A DNA stretch of 64,000 nt from an uncultured Fibrobacter sp. (GCF_947305105.1 NZ_CAMZCS010000007.1:1-64000), one strand, 5' to 3'. Counted from the first letter of the stretch, positions 54,182 to 63,680 are shown. Made by a program: numbers and translations. The notes: generated from the letters alone by a model not told the origin.

Positions 54182-55180
54182 ATGGGAAAAAAGTCTCTTG
54201 CTCTCGGCCGCGGCCTCTCCGACATTCTCAAGGACCACTCCTTGAATAGTGGCATCGTGATTGGCGAATCCGAAAACCAGCCGGCCCAGGACAACGATAA
54301 CAGCAGAATCGTAGAAATCGACGTCAACCTCATCGACCCGAACCCGTTCCAGCCGCGCAAGGTTTTTAGCGACGACGAACTGGTGGAACTTGCCGAAACT
54401 ATCGAGCAGCACGGGTTGATCCAGCCGATTATCGTGCGCAAGGTGGGCGACCGTTACCAGATTATCAGCGGTGAACGCCGTACCCGTGCAACAAAGCTCG
54501 CCGGCCTCCCGGTCATCAAGGCGCAAGTTTACGAAAATCTCGACGACAAGACGATGGCCGAATGGGCCCTCATCGAGAACATCCAGCGCGTGGACCTGAA
54601 CCCGGTCGAAGTTTCAAGGTCTTATCAACAGTTGATCGATAATCATGGCTATACCCACGAAGATTTGGCCAAGATTGTTGGCAAGTCCCGCTCCGCCATT
54701 ACCAACTCGCTCCGCCTGCTCAAGCTCCCCGAACAAGTGCTCACTTGGATAGTAGAAGGCAAGTTAAACAGCGGTGCCGCCCGTGCCCTCTGCAGCGACA
54801 AGGTCGAAGATCCCGAAAGCCTCGCCAAGAGGATTATCGACGAAGGCCTGAACGTCCGCCAGATCGAAGCTGTCATCCGTGGGGAAGATATCAACCAGCC
54901 GAGAGAAGAACGGTTCGACAAGCTCACCGACCTTGGCAAGGACCCTGAGCCTGCCGAAGGGGCCGACGCTTCAACAACCTCGGCGAGCCCGGCTGTAAAG
55001 AAGCCGAAGCAGGAACTCAGCGCCGACCTCAAGAATTTCGAATCCAAGCTCGAAGGCTATTTCGGCACCAAGGTTGAACTCAACCCGAGTGCTTCTGACC
55101 AGTCCAAGGGCACCATCGTCATCAGTTACTATTCCATGGACGACTTGACACGCATCCAGGAACTTTTGGAGAACCGGTAA
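54182..55180 (+). CDS. parB: Chromosome-partition protein ParB (Spo0J), repeat-bearing linker
   Basis: 332-residue CTPase clamp that loads at parS. N-terminal ParA-interaction peptide (LGRGLSDIL), the CTP/GERR motif GERRTRA at 97-103, HTH at about 159-180 (HEDLAKIVGKSRSAITNSLRLL, contacts parS), and a C-terminal dimer domain (about 275-332). The linker between HTH and dimer domain contains KDPEPAEGA (255-260 core), encoded by the 19-bp element shared with secA. AAGGATTTC precedes the start. Six matching parS sites lie 0.2-7.4 kb upstream of the operon. Confidence 0.97.
   Translation: MGKKSLALGRGLSDILKDHSLNSGIVIGESENQPAQDNDNSRIVEIDVNLIDPNPFQPRKVFSDDELVELAETIEQHGLIQPIIVRKVGDRYQIISGERRTRATKLAGLPVIKAQVYENLDDKTMAEWALIENIQRVDLNPVEVSRSYQQLIDNHGYTHEDLAKIVGKSRSAITNSLRLLKLPEQVLTWIVEGKLNSGAARALCSDKVEDPESLAKRIIDEGLNVRQIEAVIRGEDINQPREERFDKLTDLGKDPEPAEGADASTTSASPAVKKPKQELSADLKNFESKLEGYFGTKVELNPSASDQSKGTIVISYYSMDDLTRIQELLENR
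54912..54963. repeat. Repeat element inside the parB linker
   Basis: GGTTCGACAAGCTCACCGACC (54912-54932) followed by CCCTGAGCCTGCCGAAGGG (54943-54961). The second is identical, inverted, to 42700-42718 in secA; the first resembles the GGTTGGTGAGCC phrase there. Confidence 0.8.
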
Positions 55181-55183
55181 AAA

Positions 55184-55999
55184 GTGAAATTCCTTAAGCT
55201 AAAGTTCAAGTCGTACACCATCCAGGTCATCCCGGACGATTCGCGGCAAATCAAGCAATACCACGTCTCAGCGACGATGCTTATGGTTATCCGCGTCGTG
55301 CTCGCCGTGTTCATTGTACTTTCTATCGTGTTCATAGCGCATATCGGCAAGATGACTGCAAAGATTGCCCGTTACGAAACCTTGAAAAAGACAGATGCCC
55401 AGCTCGTCAAGGTGAACGCCAACTACGAAGAAGTGCTTACCCACCTGGATTCCCTCTGGTTATTCGAAGAAAGAATACAGAACATTCTCGGCACGTTCCT
55501 CGAGAACGATTCCAACAAGGTCAACAGCCTTATTGACAAGAGCAAATTCGTGCATACGCCTCCCGAAAAGATTGAAGTCGACTTTGAAGGCCTCCACGGC
55601 TGGAAAAGCTACGAAGAAAGGCAGAGAATCGAAAGGCTCCCGAACATATTGCCGGTCGTGGGCATGATCAGCAAAACGTTCAACGAAGAAACCGGACATA
55701 ACGGCACAGACTTTGCGGCAAAGGTCGGAAACCCCGTTTTTGCCACTGGAACGGGTACAGTTGAGTTCGCCGCCGAAAAAGATGAGCTCGGGAATACTAT
55801 AATTGTTAATCACGGGAACGGTTATGTAACGAGCTATTCCCACTTGAAGGATATGAGGACACGAAAAGGGCGCCAAGTCAAGAAGGGTGATATCATCGGT
55901 ACCATCGGCACCACTGGCAACGCATCTGGACCGCATCTTCATTACACGATCACGAAGGACGGAGTTCCCCAAAATCCCGAATCCTTCTTCAACTACTAG
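55184..55999 (+). CDS. Membrane-anchored M23 peptidoglycan endopeptidase
   Basis: 271 residues from GTG at 55184, 3 bp after the parB stop. One membrane helix (about 31-53), a coiled region (55-120), and a C-terminal LytM domain with GHNGTDFAA (His172, Asp176) and HLHY (His251, His253), all four residues present, so it should be active. Predicted to cut or remodel peptidoglycan in the periplasm. Next to the bactofilin gene, as in several bacteria where the pair shapes the cell. Confidence 0.9.
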   Translation: MKFLKLKFKSYTIQVIPDDSRQIKQYHVSATMLMVIRVVLAVFIVLSIVFIAHIGKMTAKIARYETLKKTDAQLVKVNANYEEVLTHLDSLWLFEERIQNILGTFLENDSNKVNSLIDKSKFVHTPPEKIEVDFEGLHGWKSYEERQRIERLPNILPVVGMISKTFNEETGHNGTDFAAKVGNPVFATGTGTVEFAAEKDELGNTIIVNHGNGYVTSYSHLKDMRTRKGRQVKKGDIIGTIGTTGNASGPHLHYTITKDGVPQNPESFFNY

Positions 56000-56007
56000 G
56001 AGAAACT

Positions 56008-56406
56008 ATGCCAAATAAAGAACAGGAAATCACACAGATCGGCAACAGCATCACCATCAAGGGCGACATCCTCGGCAAGAGCGACGTCCGCGTGGCTGGT
56101 AACGTCCAGGGTAGCGTGAATATCGAGGGCGACCTCGTCGTGGAACGCACGGGCCGTATTGAAGGCGAAATCAAGGTCACCTCTTCCGTCATTGCTGGCA
56201 CTGTTAGAGGCAACATCGATTGCACGGGCAAGCTTGTCCTCGAGAACTCTTCCAAGTTCGTGGGCAACATCAAGACGAAGCAGCTCATCATCCAGGAAGG
56301 CGCTATCTTCCAGGGTAACTGCAACATGGGCTCTTCCGAAGTTCCGCCCGTCAAGGAAGTTCCGGCTGCTGCCAACGGAAAGGAAAAAGGTCAACAGCCT
56401 TTCTAA
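56008..56406 (+). CDS. bacA: Bactofilin
   Basis: 132-residue cytoskeletal beta-helix polymer. The repeated GDILGKSDVRVAGNVQGSVNIEG, GRIEGEIKVTSSVIAGTVRG and GKLVLENSSKFVGNIK segments are diagnostic (DUF583). Short tails on both sides, with a basic C-terminus. It starts 8 bp after the M23 gene with AGGAG before ATG. Last gene of the rsmG-parA-parB-M23-bactofilin block. The symbol is by analogy. Confidence 0.93.
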   Translation: MPNKEQEITQIGNSITIKGDILGKSDVRVAGNVQGSVNIEGDLVVERTGRIEGEIKVTSSVIAGTVRGNIDCTGKLVLENSSKFVGNIKTKQLIIQEGAIFQGNCNMGSSEVPPVKEVPAAANGKEKGQQPF

Positions 56407-56728
56407 TATCACCTATCTATTTATATAAATAGAAATGATATTGGAAATGTTGATTGTGGATAGAAAAATCGAGTTTTCTCAATATTCACTTGAATATCAT
56501 AGAGATATGAAACTAAAGTGTGATGGCGGTTACATTGAAAACTCGAATTCTATTCACGAACTTCAACATGAATAGATGTTGAAAGCTGATCTTTGACAGC
56601 TATCAACAGAAAAGGCACAAAAGGACGTTGAAAACAGAAGGTAAATAGCGCAGAATATTTACAAAAGGGATACATAAGAAAAATAATATAAGGCCCACTG
56701 CGCTGTATTATCTATATTCTTTACGCGT
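56407..56728. other. Gene-free AT-rich region downstream of bactofilin
   Basis: 322 bp without a gene. It contains TGTGGATAG (56455-56463, a near match to a DnaA box on the minus strand) and AT-rich tracts but no clear terminator, repeat or parS site. It also holds the promoter of the phosphoesterase gene at 56729. Confidence 0.4.
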
Positions 56729-57475
56729 ATGATTTCGAAAGTGATCAGAATCGGTCAGGTATCCGATATCCATATCGGAGAAGACGAAGGATTTGTGCAG
56801 GGCATCGATGTCCGCGCAAATTTTGAGTCCGCCCTGAAGTCGAAGTCCATGAAGGACATCGACTTGCTGGTGCTGTCCGGCGATCTGGCTAACGAGGACG
56901 GAGAAGAAGGCGCCTACAAATATGTGGCCGACCTGCTCAAGGATTACCGCGTTCCCGTATGCGTGATTCCAGGGAACCACGATCGCCTCGATGTCATGCA
57001 GAAGTATTTCGATCTAGAGGGCAAGGTCAGGGACGGAAAGTGCTACTACCGTTACGACATTTGCGGCCGCACTCTGCTCTTTTTGGATAGCGGGTGTGGT
57101 ACAGTTTCCAAGGACCAGCTGGACTGGTTGAAGGTCGAAGCGGCAAAGGTAAACGATGAAATCCTCTTGTTCATGCACCATCCGCCGTGCCTCTGCAACC
57201 ACAGGTTCATGGACCTGAAGTACTCGCTCAAGAACATAGACGAAGTCCAAGAAACTTTGTCTTCAATAAAGAACATCAAGCATATTTTCACGGGTCATTA
57301 CCATTTCAACTTCCACCTGCAGTTGCCTTCGCAGCAAGAAGTGCATGTCGCGCCCTCGACACAGATGCAAATTGACCCGCAGGCACCCATTTTTAACTTG
57401 ATGAGTTCCGCGCCGGGCTGGCAGGTTATCGAATGGGGAGAAAATTTTGTAGAAACTGGAGTTTATTTCAATTAA
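56729..57475 (+). CDS. Calcineurin-like phosphoesterase (CpdA type)
   Basis: 248 residues, all cytoplasmic. Metal-binding motifs in order: GQVSDIHIG, LVLSGDLANED, IPGNHDR, LFMHHPP and FTGHYHFNF. The layout matches class III cyclic nucleotide phosphodiesterases such as CpdA, although a cAMP substrate is not proven here. There is a cyclic-nucleotide-binding protein at 29.2 kb. Separate transcript; tRNA-Met follows. Confidence 0.85.
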   Translation: MISKVIRIGQVSDIHIGEDEGFVQGIDVRANFESALKSKSMKDIDLLVLSGDLANEDGEEGAYKYVADLLKDYRVPVCVIPGNHDRLDVMQKYFDLEGKVRDGKCYYRYDICGRTLLFLDSGCGTVSKDQLDWLKVEAAKVNDEILLFMHHPPCLCNHRFMDLKYSLKNIDEVQETLSSIKNIKHIFTGHYHFNFHLQLPSQQEVHVAPSTQMQIDPQAPIFNLMSSAPGWQVIEWGENFVETGVYFN

Positions 57476-57519
57476 CCCCTTGAAATATTTATCCATTTAA
57501 CTAAATTTGGGGAAAATTT

Positions 57520-57592
57520 GGCGGCTTAGCTCAGTTGGTAGAGCGTCGGAATCATAATCCGCAGGTCTGTGGTTCGAGCCCACAAGCCGCTA
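57520..57592 (+). tRNA. tRNA-Met (CAT anticodon)
   Basis: Acceptor GGCGGCT pairs with AGCCGCT, the D arm has GCTCAGTTGGTAGAGC, the anticodon loop ATCATAA contains CAT (57553-57555), and the T arm is TGTGGTTCGAGCCCACA. CCA is not encoded. The first acceptor pair is G-U and the outer anticodon-stem pair is mismatched. Lacking the initiator pattern of GGG/CCC pairs, it is probably the elongator, though lysidine-modified tRNA-Ile cannot be excluded. Confidence 0.93.
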
Positions 57593-57615
57593 TTACTTAA
57601 GAAGAAGAGGTGCGT

Positions 57616-58044
57616 ATGTCAAAACGAATTCTCATGATATCGGTCTTGATACTCACCTCTTTTTTTGTATCCTGTTCTAAGGATAAAGCCGAAAAACAGG
57701 CACAGCAGCAGGCTGTCGTAACCGTTCCCAAGGTCGAAGCGATAGTCAAGGTTGAACCTTTCAATGTGCCGGAATCGCCTGTCATTAGCGAAGAAAAAGC
57801 TAAGTTGTACGTAAAGGCAAGTGCCGCTCTCCTTGAGTTGGGCGTAAGCTGGACAGACCGTATCGAAAAGGCTCAGGACAACGAGAAGGTCCAGATTCTC
57901 AATGCTTACAACGTTGCTCGTGATCAGCTCTGTGCTCGCGTCGGGCTCGCTGGCATTGCCGAATACAACTGGATTACCGAAGTCGCCTTGAAGGCCGACG
58001 ACAACAAGCTGACGTTTGAATCGGCCGGAATGAAAATCCAGTAA
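57616..58044 (+). CDS. Small lipoprotein of unknown function
   Basis: 142 residues from ATG at 57616, five to six bases after GAGG (a GTG two codons earlier is also in frame). The signal peptide ends in FFVSC, with the lipobox Cys at about 20. The mature part has a Lys/Gln-rich start (KDKAEKQAQQQ) and a helical domain (ALLELGVSWTDRIEKAQDNEK). No family recognised. A weak hairpin at 58069-58096 follows. Confidence 0.65.
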   Translation: MSKRILMISVLILTSFFVSCSKDKAEKQAQQQAVVTVPKVEAIVKVEPFNVPESPVISEEKAKLYVKASAALLELGVSWTDRIEKAQDNEKVQILNAYNVARDQLCARVGLAGIAEYNWITEVALKADDNKLTFESAGMKIQ

Positions 58045-58068
58045 TCCTGGGTACGTTTTTAAGGAAGG

Positions 58069-58096
58069 GCTCCGCGCTTTAAGGCACGGGGCCTAT
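58069..58096 (+). terminator. Weak terminator after the small lipoprotein gene
   Basis: GGCTCCGCGC and GCACGGGGCC pair over 10 positions with one mismatch and one G-U pair, then TATGTTTTATC. Tentative. Confidence 0.5.
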
Positions 58097-58187
58097 GTTT
58101 TATCTTCTTTGGCGCCGTAGGTTTCTTTTGACATTTTTTGTCGGCCGGACGAAACTATATTTTAACCGTGAAAGACGAGGTTATTGA

Positions 58188-59402
58188 ATGAAGTTCCTGC
58201 ATCTGGCTGATTTGCATATAGGCAAGCGCGTGTGCGAGCATAATATGCTCGACGAGCAGGTGCATATTTTGGGCGAGGTGTTGGATATTGCCCGCAAAGA
58301 AAGCCCGGATGCCGTGCTTATTGCGGGTGATGTTTACGACAAGTCGGTGCCGAGCGCCGAGGCTGTGGCCGTGCTCGACGATTTTTTGGTGAAGCTTGCT
58401 GCGACGGGCACCAAGGTGTTCGTGCTGAGCGGGAACCACGATTCCGCGGAACGCATCGCGTTTGGCGGGCGCCTGATGCAAGGTATGGGCGTGTACATGT
58501 CACCCGTGTACAACGGCGAATTTGCGCCGGTGACACTCAAAGATGAAATGGGCGAGGTGGATTTGTGGATGCTCCCGTTCGTGCGCCCCGCCGATGTTCG
58601 CGCTCATCTCGAAAGCGACGAGGAATGCGCCGCAGTAACGGACTATACTTCTGCTATGCGCATGGCGATTGCGCAAATGAAATTTACGGAAGGCCGCAGG
58701 AATGTGCTCGTGGCGCACCAGTTTGTGACGGGTGCGGAACGCAGCGAATCTGAGGAAAATGTGGGCGGCCTCGACAACGTGGACGCTTCGGTGTTCGAAA
58801 AGTTTGACTACGTGGCGCTCGGGCATATACACAAGTCACAGAACGTGGCGAAAGATGGTGATGGCACTGTGCGCGTCCGTTACAGCGGCACGCCGCTCAA
58901 GTACTCGCTTTCAGAAGCGACACATGCAAAATCCGTGACTGTTGTGGAACTGGGCGGAAATGCGGGCAACGCTACCGGTGACTTGTTTGCGGGAATGCGC
59001 GCGGCCTTGCAGGTGCGCGAGGTTCCGCTGAAACCGTTGCATGATGTGCGCGAAATTCGCGGGACGTTTGCAGAAGTTGTCTCGCCGGAATGCCGTACAG
59101 CGCAAGTGGCGGCAGGCAATAAGCTTGACGATTTTGTGTACGTAAAGCTCACCGACGAAAATGACGTGCCCGACGCAGCCCAGAAACTGCGCGGGATTTA
59201 CCCGAACTTGATGATGCTCGATTACGACAACGAGCGCACGCGCAACCAGCAGATTGCGGTGGGCGTGGAAGCCGTCGAGAAAAAATCGCCGATGCAATTG
59301 TTCGGGGAATTTTTCAGCGAGATGACGCGCCGCGAAATGAATTCCGAAGAGTGTGAGTTTGTACAAAGTATTGTTGACGGAATCTGGGAGGGTGAAAGAT
59401 GA
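58188..59402 (+). CDS. sbcD: Nuclease SbcCD subunit D (Mre11 homologue)
   Basis: 404-residue metallophosphoesterase nuclease that with SbcC processes hairpins and DNA ends. Motifs: HLADLHIGKRV, LIAGDVYDKSVP, LSGNHDSAERI, and the later VAHQFV and YVALGHIHKSQ blocks. Its 3' end overlaps the SbcC start (ATGA), as is usual for this pair. Confidence 0.96.
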   Translation: MKFLHLADLHIGKRVCEHNMLDEQVHILGEVLDIARKESPDAVLIAGDVYDKSVPSAEAVAVLDDFLVKLAATGTKVFVLSGNHDSAERIAFGGRLMQGMGVYMSPVYNGEFAPVTLKDEMGEVDLWMLPFVRPADVRAHLESDEECAAVTDYTSAMRMAIAQMKFTEGRRNVLVAHQFVTGAERSESEENVGGLDNVDASVFEKFDYVALGHIHKSQNVAKDGDGTVRVRYSGTPLKYSLSEATHAKSVTVVELGGNAGNATGDLFAGMRAALQVREVPLKPLHDVREIRGTFAEVVSPECRTAQVAAGNKLDDFVYVKLTDENDVPDAAQKLRGIYPNLMMLDYDNERTRNQQIAVGVEAVEKKSPMQLFGEFFSEMTRREMNSEECEFVQSIVDGIWEGER

Positions 59403-62206
59403 GACCGACCAGGCTGATTATTTCTGCATTCGGGCCGTACGCGGAGCGCACCATCATTGATTTGGATAAGCTCGGCAAGAGCGGACTCTACCTGATTTCG
59501 GGCGATACGGGCGCCGGCAAGACGACGATTTTCGATGCGATTACGTATGCGCTGTTCGGGCGCGCGAGTGGCGACAACCGCGACGATGCGAAGTTGTTCC
59601 GCTGCACGAATGCGACTCCCGAGACAAAGACCGAAGTGGATTTGACGTTTGAATACGTGGGCAAGGAATACCGCGTGGTGCGCAATCCTGAATACATGCG
59701 CCCCAAGGCGCGCGGCGAAGGACTCACGAAGGAAGCGGCCTCGGTCACGTTCTACTATCCCGAAGCGAGCGGCAAGCAGGGCCCCACAAGCCGCCCGGTA
59801 AGCAAGGAAAAAGACGTTGCGGCGGCAGTGCAGGCAGTTATCGGCATCGACCGCGATCAGTTTACGCAAATCGCGATGATTGCGCAGGGCGATTTCATGA
59901 AGCTCCTGCTTTCGACAACGGATGAGCGCAAAAAGATTTTCCGCAAGATTTTCAAGACGGACAAATTTGGCGCATTGCAAGAAGAACTCAAGAGGCGCGC
60001 CTCGGAAATAGAAAGGCAATGTGGCGATAGCGAAAGTGCGGCATGCACGATGGTGGCGCAGTTGCAGTGCGGTGAGGAATCGGCGCAAGCGCAGAATCTG
60101 GAACAGGCGAAGAACTTGGCCGCAGCAAGGCAGGTCGCCGACTGGCAGGGCGTTTGCAGCACTGCGGAATCTGTAATTGCAGAAGATGAAGAATCGCAAG
60201 TAAAAATGAAGGCGGAACTTTCCGGATTTGAAGGCCGCCTTGCCGCGATGGACAAGGAATTGGGACAGGCGCAGAATATCGAAAAGACTCGCGGCGCTCT
60301 CAAGAAGGCTACGGAAGATTTTGAAAAAATTTTGCCGACCTTGGCTCCATTGAAAGAGGCGAAAGTTGCGGCCGAAGCCAAGCAGCCGGAACGCGACAGT
60401 TTGCAAGAACGCATCACGACGCTCAGGAATTCTTTACCGGAATACGACCAACTGGAATTGCGCCGGGCCGATATTGCGAAGAAGGAAAAAGATGCCAAGA
60501 ACATTGCTGCGGATTTGGAAAAAAATCGCAAGGCCGTAGAAGCGCTCAAGACGACGATTGCGACGCTCGAAGAGGAATTGGCGTCGCTCAGCGATGCGGG
60601 TTCCAAGAAGCAGGAACTGATTGCGCAGCTGGATAAGCTTAAGACAAGGCAAGATGATTTGCTGAAGGTAGGCAAGAGCGTCAAGGAATTGACCGCAATA
60701 CGCGATGCGTTTGAAAAGGCGAAACAGGCCTACATTACAGCCGACGCGGATTACCAAAAGAAGAATGCGGAATACGAGGCGATGAATCGGGCCTTCTTGA
60801 ACGAACAGGCGGGAATCATTGCCGAGACCTTGGTAGAAAACGAACCTTGCCCGGTTTGTGGTTCTACGGATCATCCGCACAAGGCTTGTAAATCGGTGGA
60901 GGCGCCGAGTCAGGCCGAATTGGAGCAGTTCAAGGAATTGGCTTCCAAGGCGGAATCGGTACGCAGCACCAAGAGTGCAGAGGCTGCGCAAGCGAAGGGT
61001 GCCTACGACGAAAAGCAGGCTAGCGTCGATACGCTGGTGCATGAACTTTTTGGCGAGTGCAGTTTGGAAAATGCCCGCGAGCGCGGCAATACGGAATATG
61101 CAGAAAACCGCGACAAGATGGCATCGCTGACTTTAGCTGTATCCAAGGAAGAAGAACGCGAAAAACGCAAGATATTCCTTGAGAAGAACATTCCGGAAAA
61201 GCGCCGCGAATTGGATGGTTTGCAGGCCACTGCGACAGAGTTCGAAAAACAGATTTCTGGCCTCAAGGCCGATGTGGAATCGGGCAAGATTGCAGTGGAA
61301 GAACTTACGAAGAAGCTCTCGTTTGCAAGCAAGGCCGATACTGAAAAGCAGATTGCTGAAACGCAACGGCAGCTCGATAGCTCCAAGCGCGAACTTGAAG
61401 ACGCGACAAACGCATTTACCGAATGCGAAAAGCAGGTAAACGAGTTGAATGCAAGCAAGGGCACGCTGGCATCGCAGCTGGAGGGCGCTCCGGAATACGA
61501 CTTGGCTGCATTGCAGGCAAAGCGCGACGAGGCCGCCGCTGTCCGCGATGTGCTTGTACAGCGGCTGAACAGCGTTACGGCACGGCAATCGCAGAACAGC
61601 AATGCGCTTTCGCAAATCCGCAAGACGGTGGATTCCCTGGGAGAACTCCTCCGCAAGCGCGGCTGGATGCGCAACCTTTCGGATACGGCGAACGGCATGC
61701 TTTCGGGCACGAGCAAGGTGATGCTCGAGACTTACGTGCAGGCTTCGTACTTTGACCGCATCGTGAGCCGTGCGAATACGCGCTTCCGTATTCTTTCGAA
61801 CGGGCAGTACGAACTGGTGCGCCGTATGGACGCTTCCAATAACAGGAGCCAGAGCGGGCTCGACTTGAACGTACTCGACCATGCGAGCGGTAGGCAGCGT
61901 GAGGTAAAGACGCTCAGCGGTGGCGAAAGTTTCTTGGCGTCGTTGTCGCTGGCGCTCGGGCTTGCCGACGAGGTGCAGAGTTCGGCGGGCGGCATCCAGC
62001 TCGACACGATGTTCGTGGACGAGGGTTTCGGCTCGCTCGACGACGAGAGTTTACGGCTTGCTATCAACACGTTGCAGACACTTGCGGGCGACAACCGCTT
62101 GGTGGGCATCATCAGCCACGTGAACGAACTCGAGCGCAAGATTGAAAAAATCGTCCGTGTGAAAAAGGACGACAACAAAATCAGTCGCGTGACGATTGAG
62201 GTATAA
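59399..62206 (+). CDS. sbcC: Nuclease SbcCD subunit C (Rad50 homologue)
   Basis: 935-residue SMC-like ATPase. Walker A GDTGAGKTT near residue 35-43, Q-loop IAQGDFMKLLLS, long coiled coils on both sides of a zinc-hook CPVC (about residue 483), the ABC signature TLSGGESFLASLSLAL, Walker B MFVDEGFGSLDD. Works with SbcD to open and trim hairpins and double-strand ends. Terminator-like hairpin lies just beyond the stop. Confidence 0.96.
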   Translation: MRPTRLIISAFGPYAERTIIDLDKLGKSGLYLISGDTGAGKTTIFDAITYALFGRASGDNRDDAKLFRCTNATPETKTEVDLTFEYVGKEYRVVRNPEYMRPKARGEGLTKEAASVTFYYPEASGKQGPTSRPVSKEKDVAAAVQAVIGIDRDQFTQIAMIAQGDFMKLLLSTTDERKKIFRKIFKTDKFGALQEELKRRASEIERQCGDSESAACTMVAQLQCGEESAQAQNLEQAKNLAAARQVADWQGVCSTAESVIAEDEESQVKMKAELSGFEGRLAAMDKELGQAQNIEKTRGALKKATEDFEKILPTLAPLKEAKVAAEAKQPERDSLQERITTLRNSLPEYDQLELRRADIAKKEKDAKNIAADLEKNRKAVEALKTTIATLEEELASLSDAGSKKQELIAQLDKLKTRQDDLLKVGKSVKELTAIRDAFEKAKQAYITADADYQKKNAEYEAMNRAFLNEQAGIIAETLVENEPCPVCGSTDHPHKACKSVEAPSQAELEQFKELASKAESVRSTKSAEAAQAKGAYDEKQASVDTLVHELFGECSLENARERGNTEYAENRDKMASLTLAVSKEEEREKRKIFLEKNIPEKRRELDGLQATATEFEKQISGLKADVESGKIAVEELTKKLSFASKADTEKQIAETQRQLDSSKRELEDATNAFTECEKQVNELNASKGTLASQLEGAPEYDLAALQAKRDEAAAVRDVLVQRLNSVTARQSQNSNALSQIRKTVDSLGELLRKRGWMRNLSDTANGMLSGTSKVMLETYVQASYFDRIVSRANTRFRILSNGQYELVRRMDASNNRSQSGLDLNVLDHASGRQREVKTLSGGESFLASLSLALGLADEVQSSAGGIQLDTMFVDEGFGSLDDESLRLAINTLQTLAGDNRLVGIISHVNELERKIEKIVRVKKDDNKISRVTIEV

Positions 62207-62211
62207 AAAAT

Positions 62212-62228
62212 GGCCCCTTCAAGGGGCC
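62212..62228 (-). terminator. Terminator for the transglutaminase-like gene (bidirectional)
   Basis: GGCCCC/GGGGCC stem with a 5-base loop, with an A-run on the plus strand upstream, hence a T-run on the minus strand. It lies between the convergent sbcC and the lipoprotein gene. Confidence 0.8.
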
Positions 62229-62248
62229 GTTCTTATAAGATACCGTTT

Positions 62249-63646
62249 TTACGGAATGTCGTTGGGCATGATGCCAAATTCGCGGATACTGGGCAGCATG
62301 ATTATTTCTGCATCTCCAGATTCCAAAGCTTCTTGCGTCACTTCTTCATTGAATTCTTCGTGCCCTTTGTCGTTTGCATCTTCGAAGGTGGCATCCTTGT
62401 TACTGAGGAATGTCGTTTCGATCAGGTCGACGGTACTTGAACCCTTTTTGACAGTCCATCCAACGAACATGTGGTTCGGGATGGTAATTATGGCGACTTC
62501 GAAACCAATGGCTTCGAGGACCGATGCGAACAAGAAGGAAAATTCGTTACACACAGCCTGCTTTGATCTCAGGATTTCTATAGGGTAGTTGATTTTCTGC
62601 CCGTTGCTCCCGATACCGTCGTTTTCGACGTACTTGATATTGCGCTTCTGCAGAACTTCAAATACCGCTTTGGCTACACGTGCGGCACTTTCTGTGTCTG
62701 TAGAGTCGTCGCTGTATTTCTGGTAAGCTTTGAGGCTTTCACTGGGGAGCTTTTTGCTGACTTCGGCCAAGATGGTGGAGATGGAATCCATGTTCGGCGT
62801 AATCCAGACACCGACCCACCAGTTCCTGTTTACGACGCCGGCGAGCTCTGCGCCATTGACCTGTACAGGGTGGATTGTCGTGGGTTTGGATGTCGAGTAG
62901 AAGAGAATCTCTCGGTCGTTTTCAAGGGCATAGGCGCGGATTTGGTATTGTTCCTGCTTCGGTGCCGAGAGGTCGAGCAGATAGTCCATATCGAATTTCA
63001 GCGATGACCCGATGATTATGGATGTATCGGGATTTACGAATTCCGTTGTCGTGCTCGTATCCGTGACACCTTCTATCCATACTTTGAGGGCAATCTTTTT
63101 CCAGCGGCAAGGAACTTTGCTCTTGCTCTCGCAAGTGTTGCGGACGGTTATGGAAACAGGCATCGGAGCCTTTTGTTTGTTTTTGTCCTTGAAGTCCTTG
63201 TACATGAGCGGATACTGGTTTGCAAAAGCTCCGTAGATGTCGTCTTTGCTCGACCATACAGAAGCGTCCAGCGTCCGGATGACATTCTGCGTGTAGATGT
63301 CGTTGTAGATGCTGTCGTAAAGTTGCTTGTAGAGCGTGTCGTAGTCGGCCTCTTTGAGGCTATCGAGTAACGCTTCGCGAATGGAGTCCATCCACTTCTC
63401 GGAGTAAGTGTTATCGAAGAGAATCTTGTAAACGGTATCCACGTAGGGTTCCGCATAGAGGCTGTCCCAGAGAGTTCCCGTGACATCTTCGCGGATTGCT
63501 GTGGCAAGAGAATCGACATCGACCTCTTCGGCGTCTTTGCCTGCGATACCGTCTTTACCATCTTCGCCGGAACAAGCGGTAAAGGCAATCGTGAATGCCG
63601 TGAACGCTGTAATTGCAAAAAATGAAAGTCTAGAATGAGTGTTCAT
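62249..63646 (-). CDS. Transglutaminase-like lipoprotein
   Basis: 465 residues from the ATG at 63646 (AAGGGAAACCT before it). Lipoprotein signal with FTAC (Cys25), a short Gly-X-Y run (GEDGKDGIAGKD), an acidic coiled middle, and a transglutaminase-core domain near the C-terminus: SKQAVCNEFSFLFASVLEAIGFEVAII with the catalytic Cys, NHMFVGW with His, and VDLIETT in the usual aspartate strand, where the residue in the D(P)T place is Glu. Related domains act as peptidases or peptide transferases in the periplasm. It follows the glycosyltransferase by 34 bp. Confidence 0.75.
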   Translation of the reverse strand: MNTHSRLSFFAITAFTAFTIAFTACSGEDGKDGIAGKDAEEVDVDSLATAIREDVTGTLWDSLYAEPYVDTVYKILFDNTYSEKWMDSIREALLDSLKEADYDTLYKQLYDSIYNDIYTQNVIRTLDASVWSSKDDIYGAFANQYPLMYKDFKDKNKQKAPMPVSITVRNTCESKSKVPCRWKKIALKVWIEGVTDTSTTTEFVNPDTSIIIGSSLKFDMDYLLDLSAPKQEQYQIRAYALENDREILFYSTSKPTTIHPVQVNGAELAGVVNRNWWVGVWITPNMDSISTILAEVSKKLPSESLKAYQKYSDDSTDTESAARVAKAVFEVLQKRNIKYVENDGIGSNGQKINYPIEILRSKQAVCNEFSFLFASVLEAIGFEVAIITIPNHMFVGWTVKKGSSTVDLIETTFLSNKDATFEDANDKGHEEFNEEVTQEALESGDAEIIMLPSIREFGIMPNDIP

Positions 63647-63680
63647 AGGTTTCCCTTCTTGTTTTCGCTTCTGGGTATGT

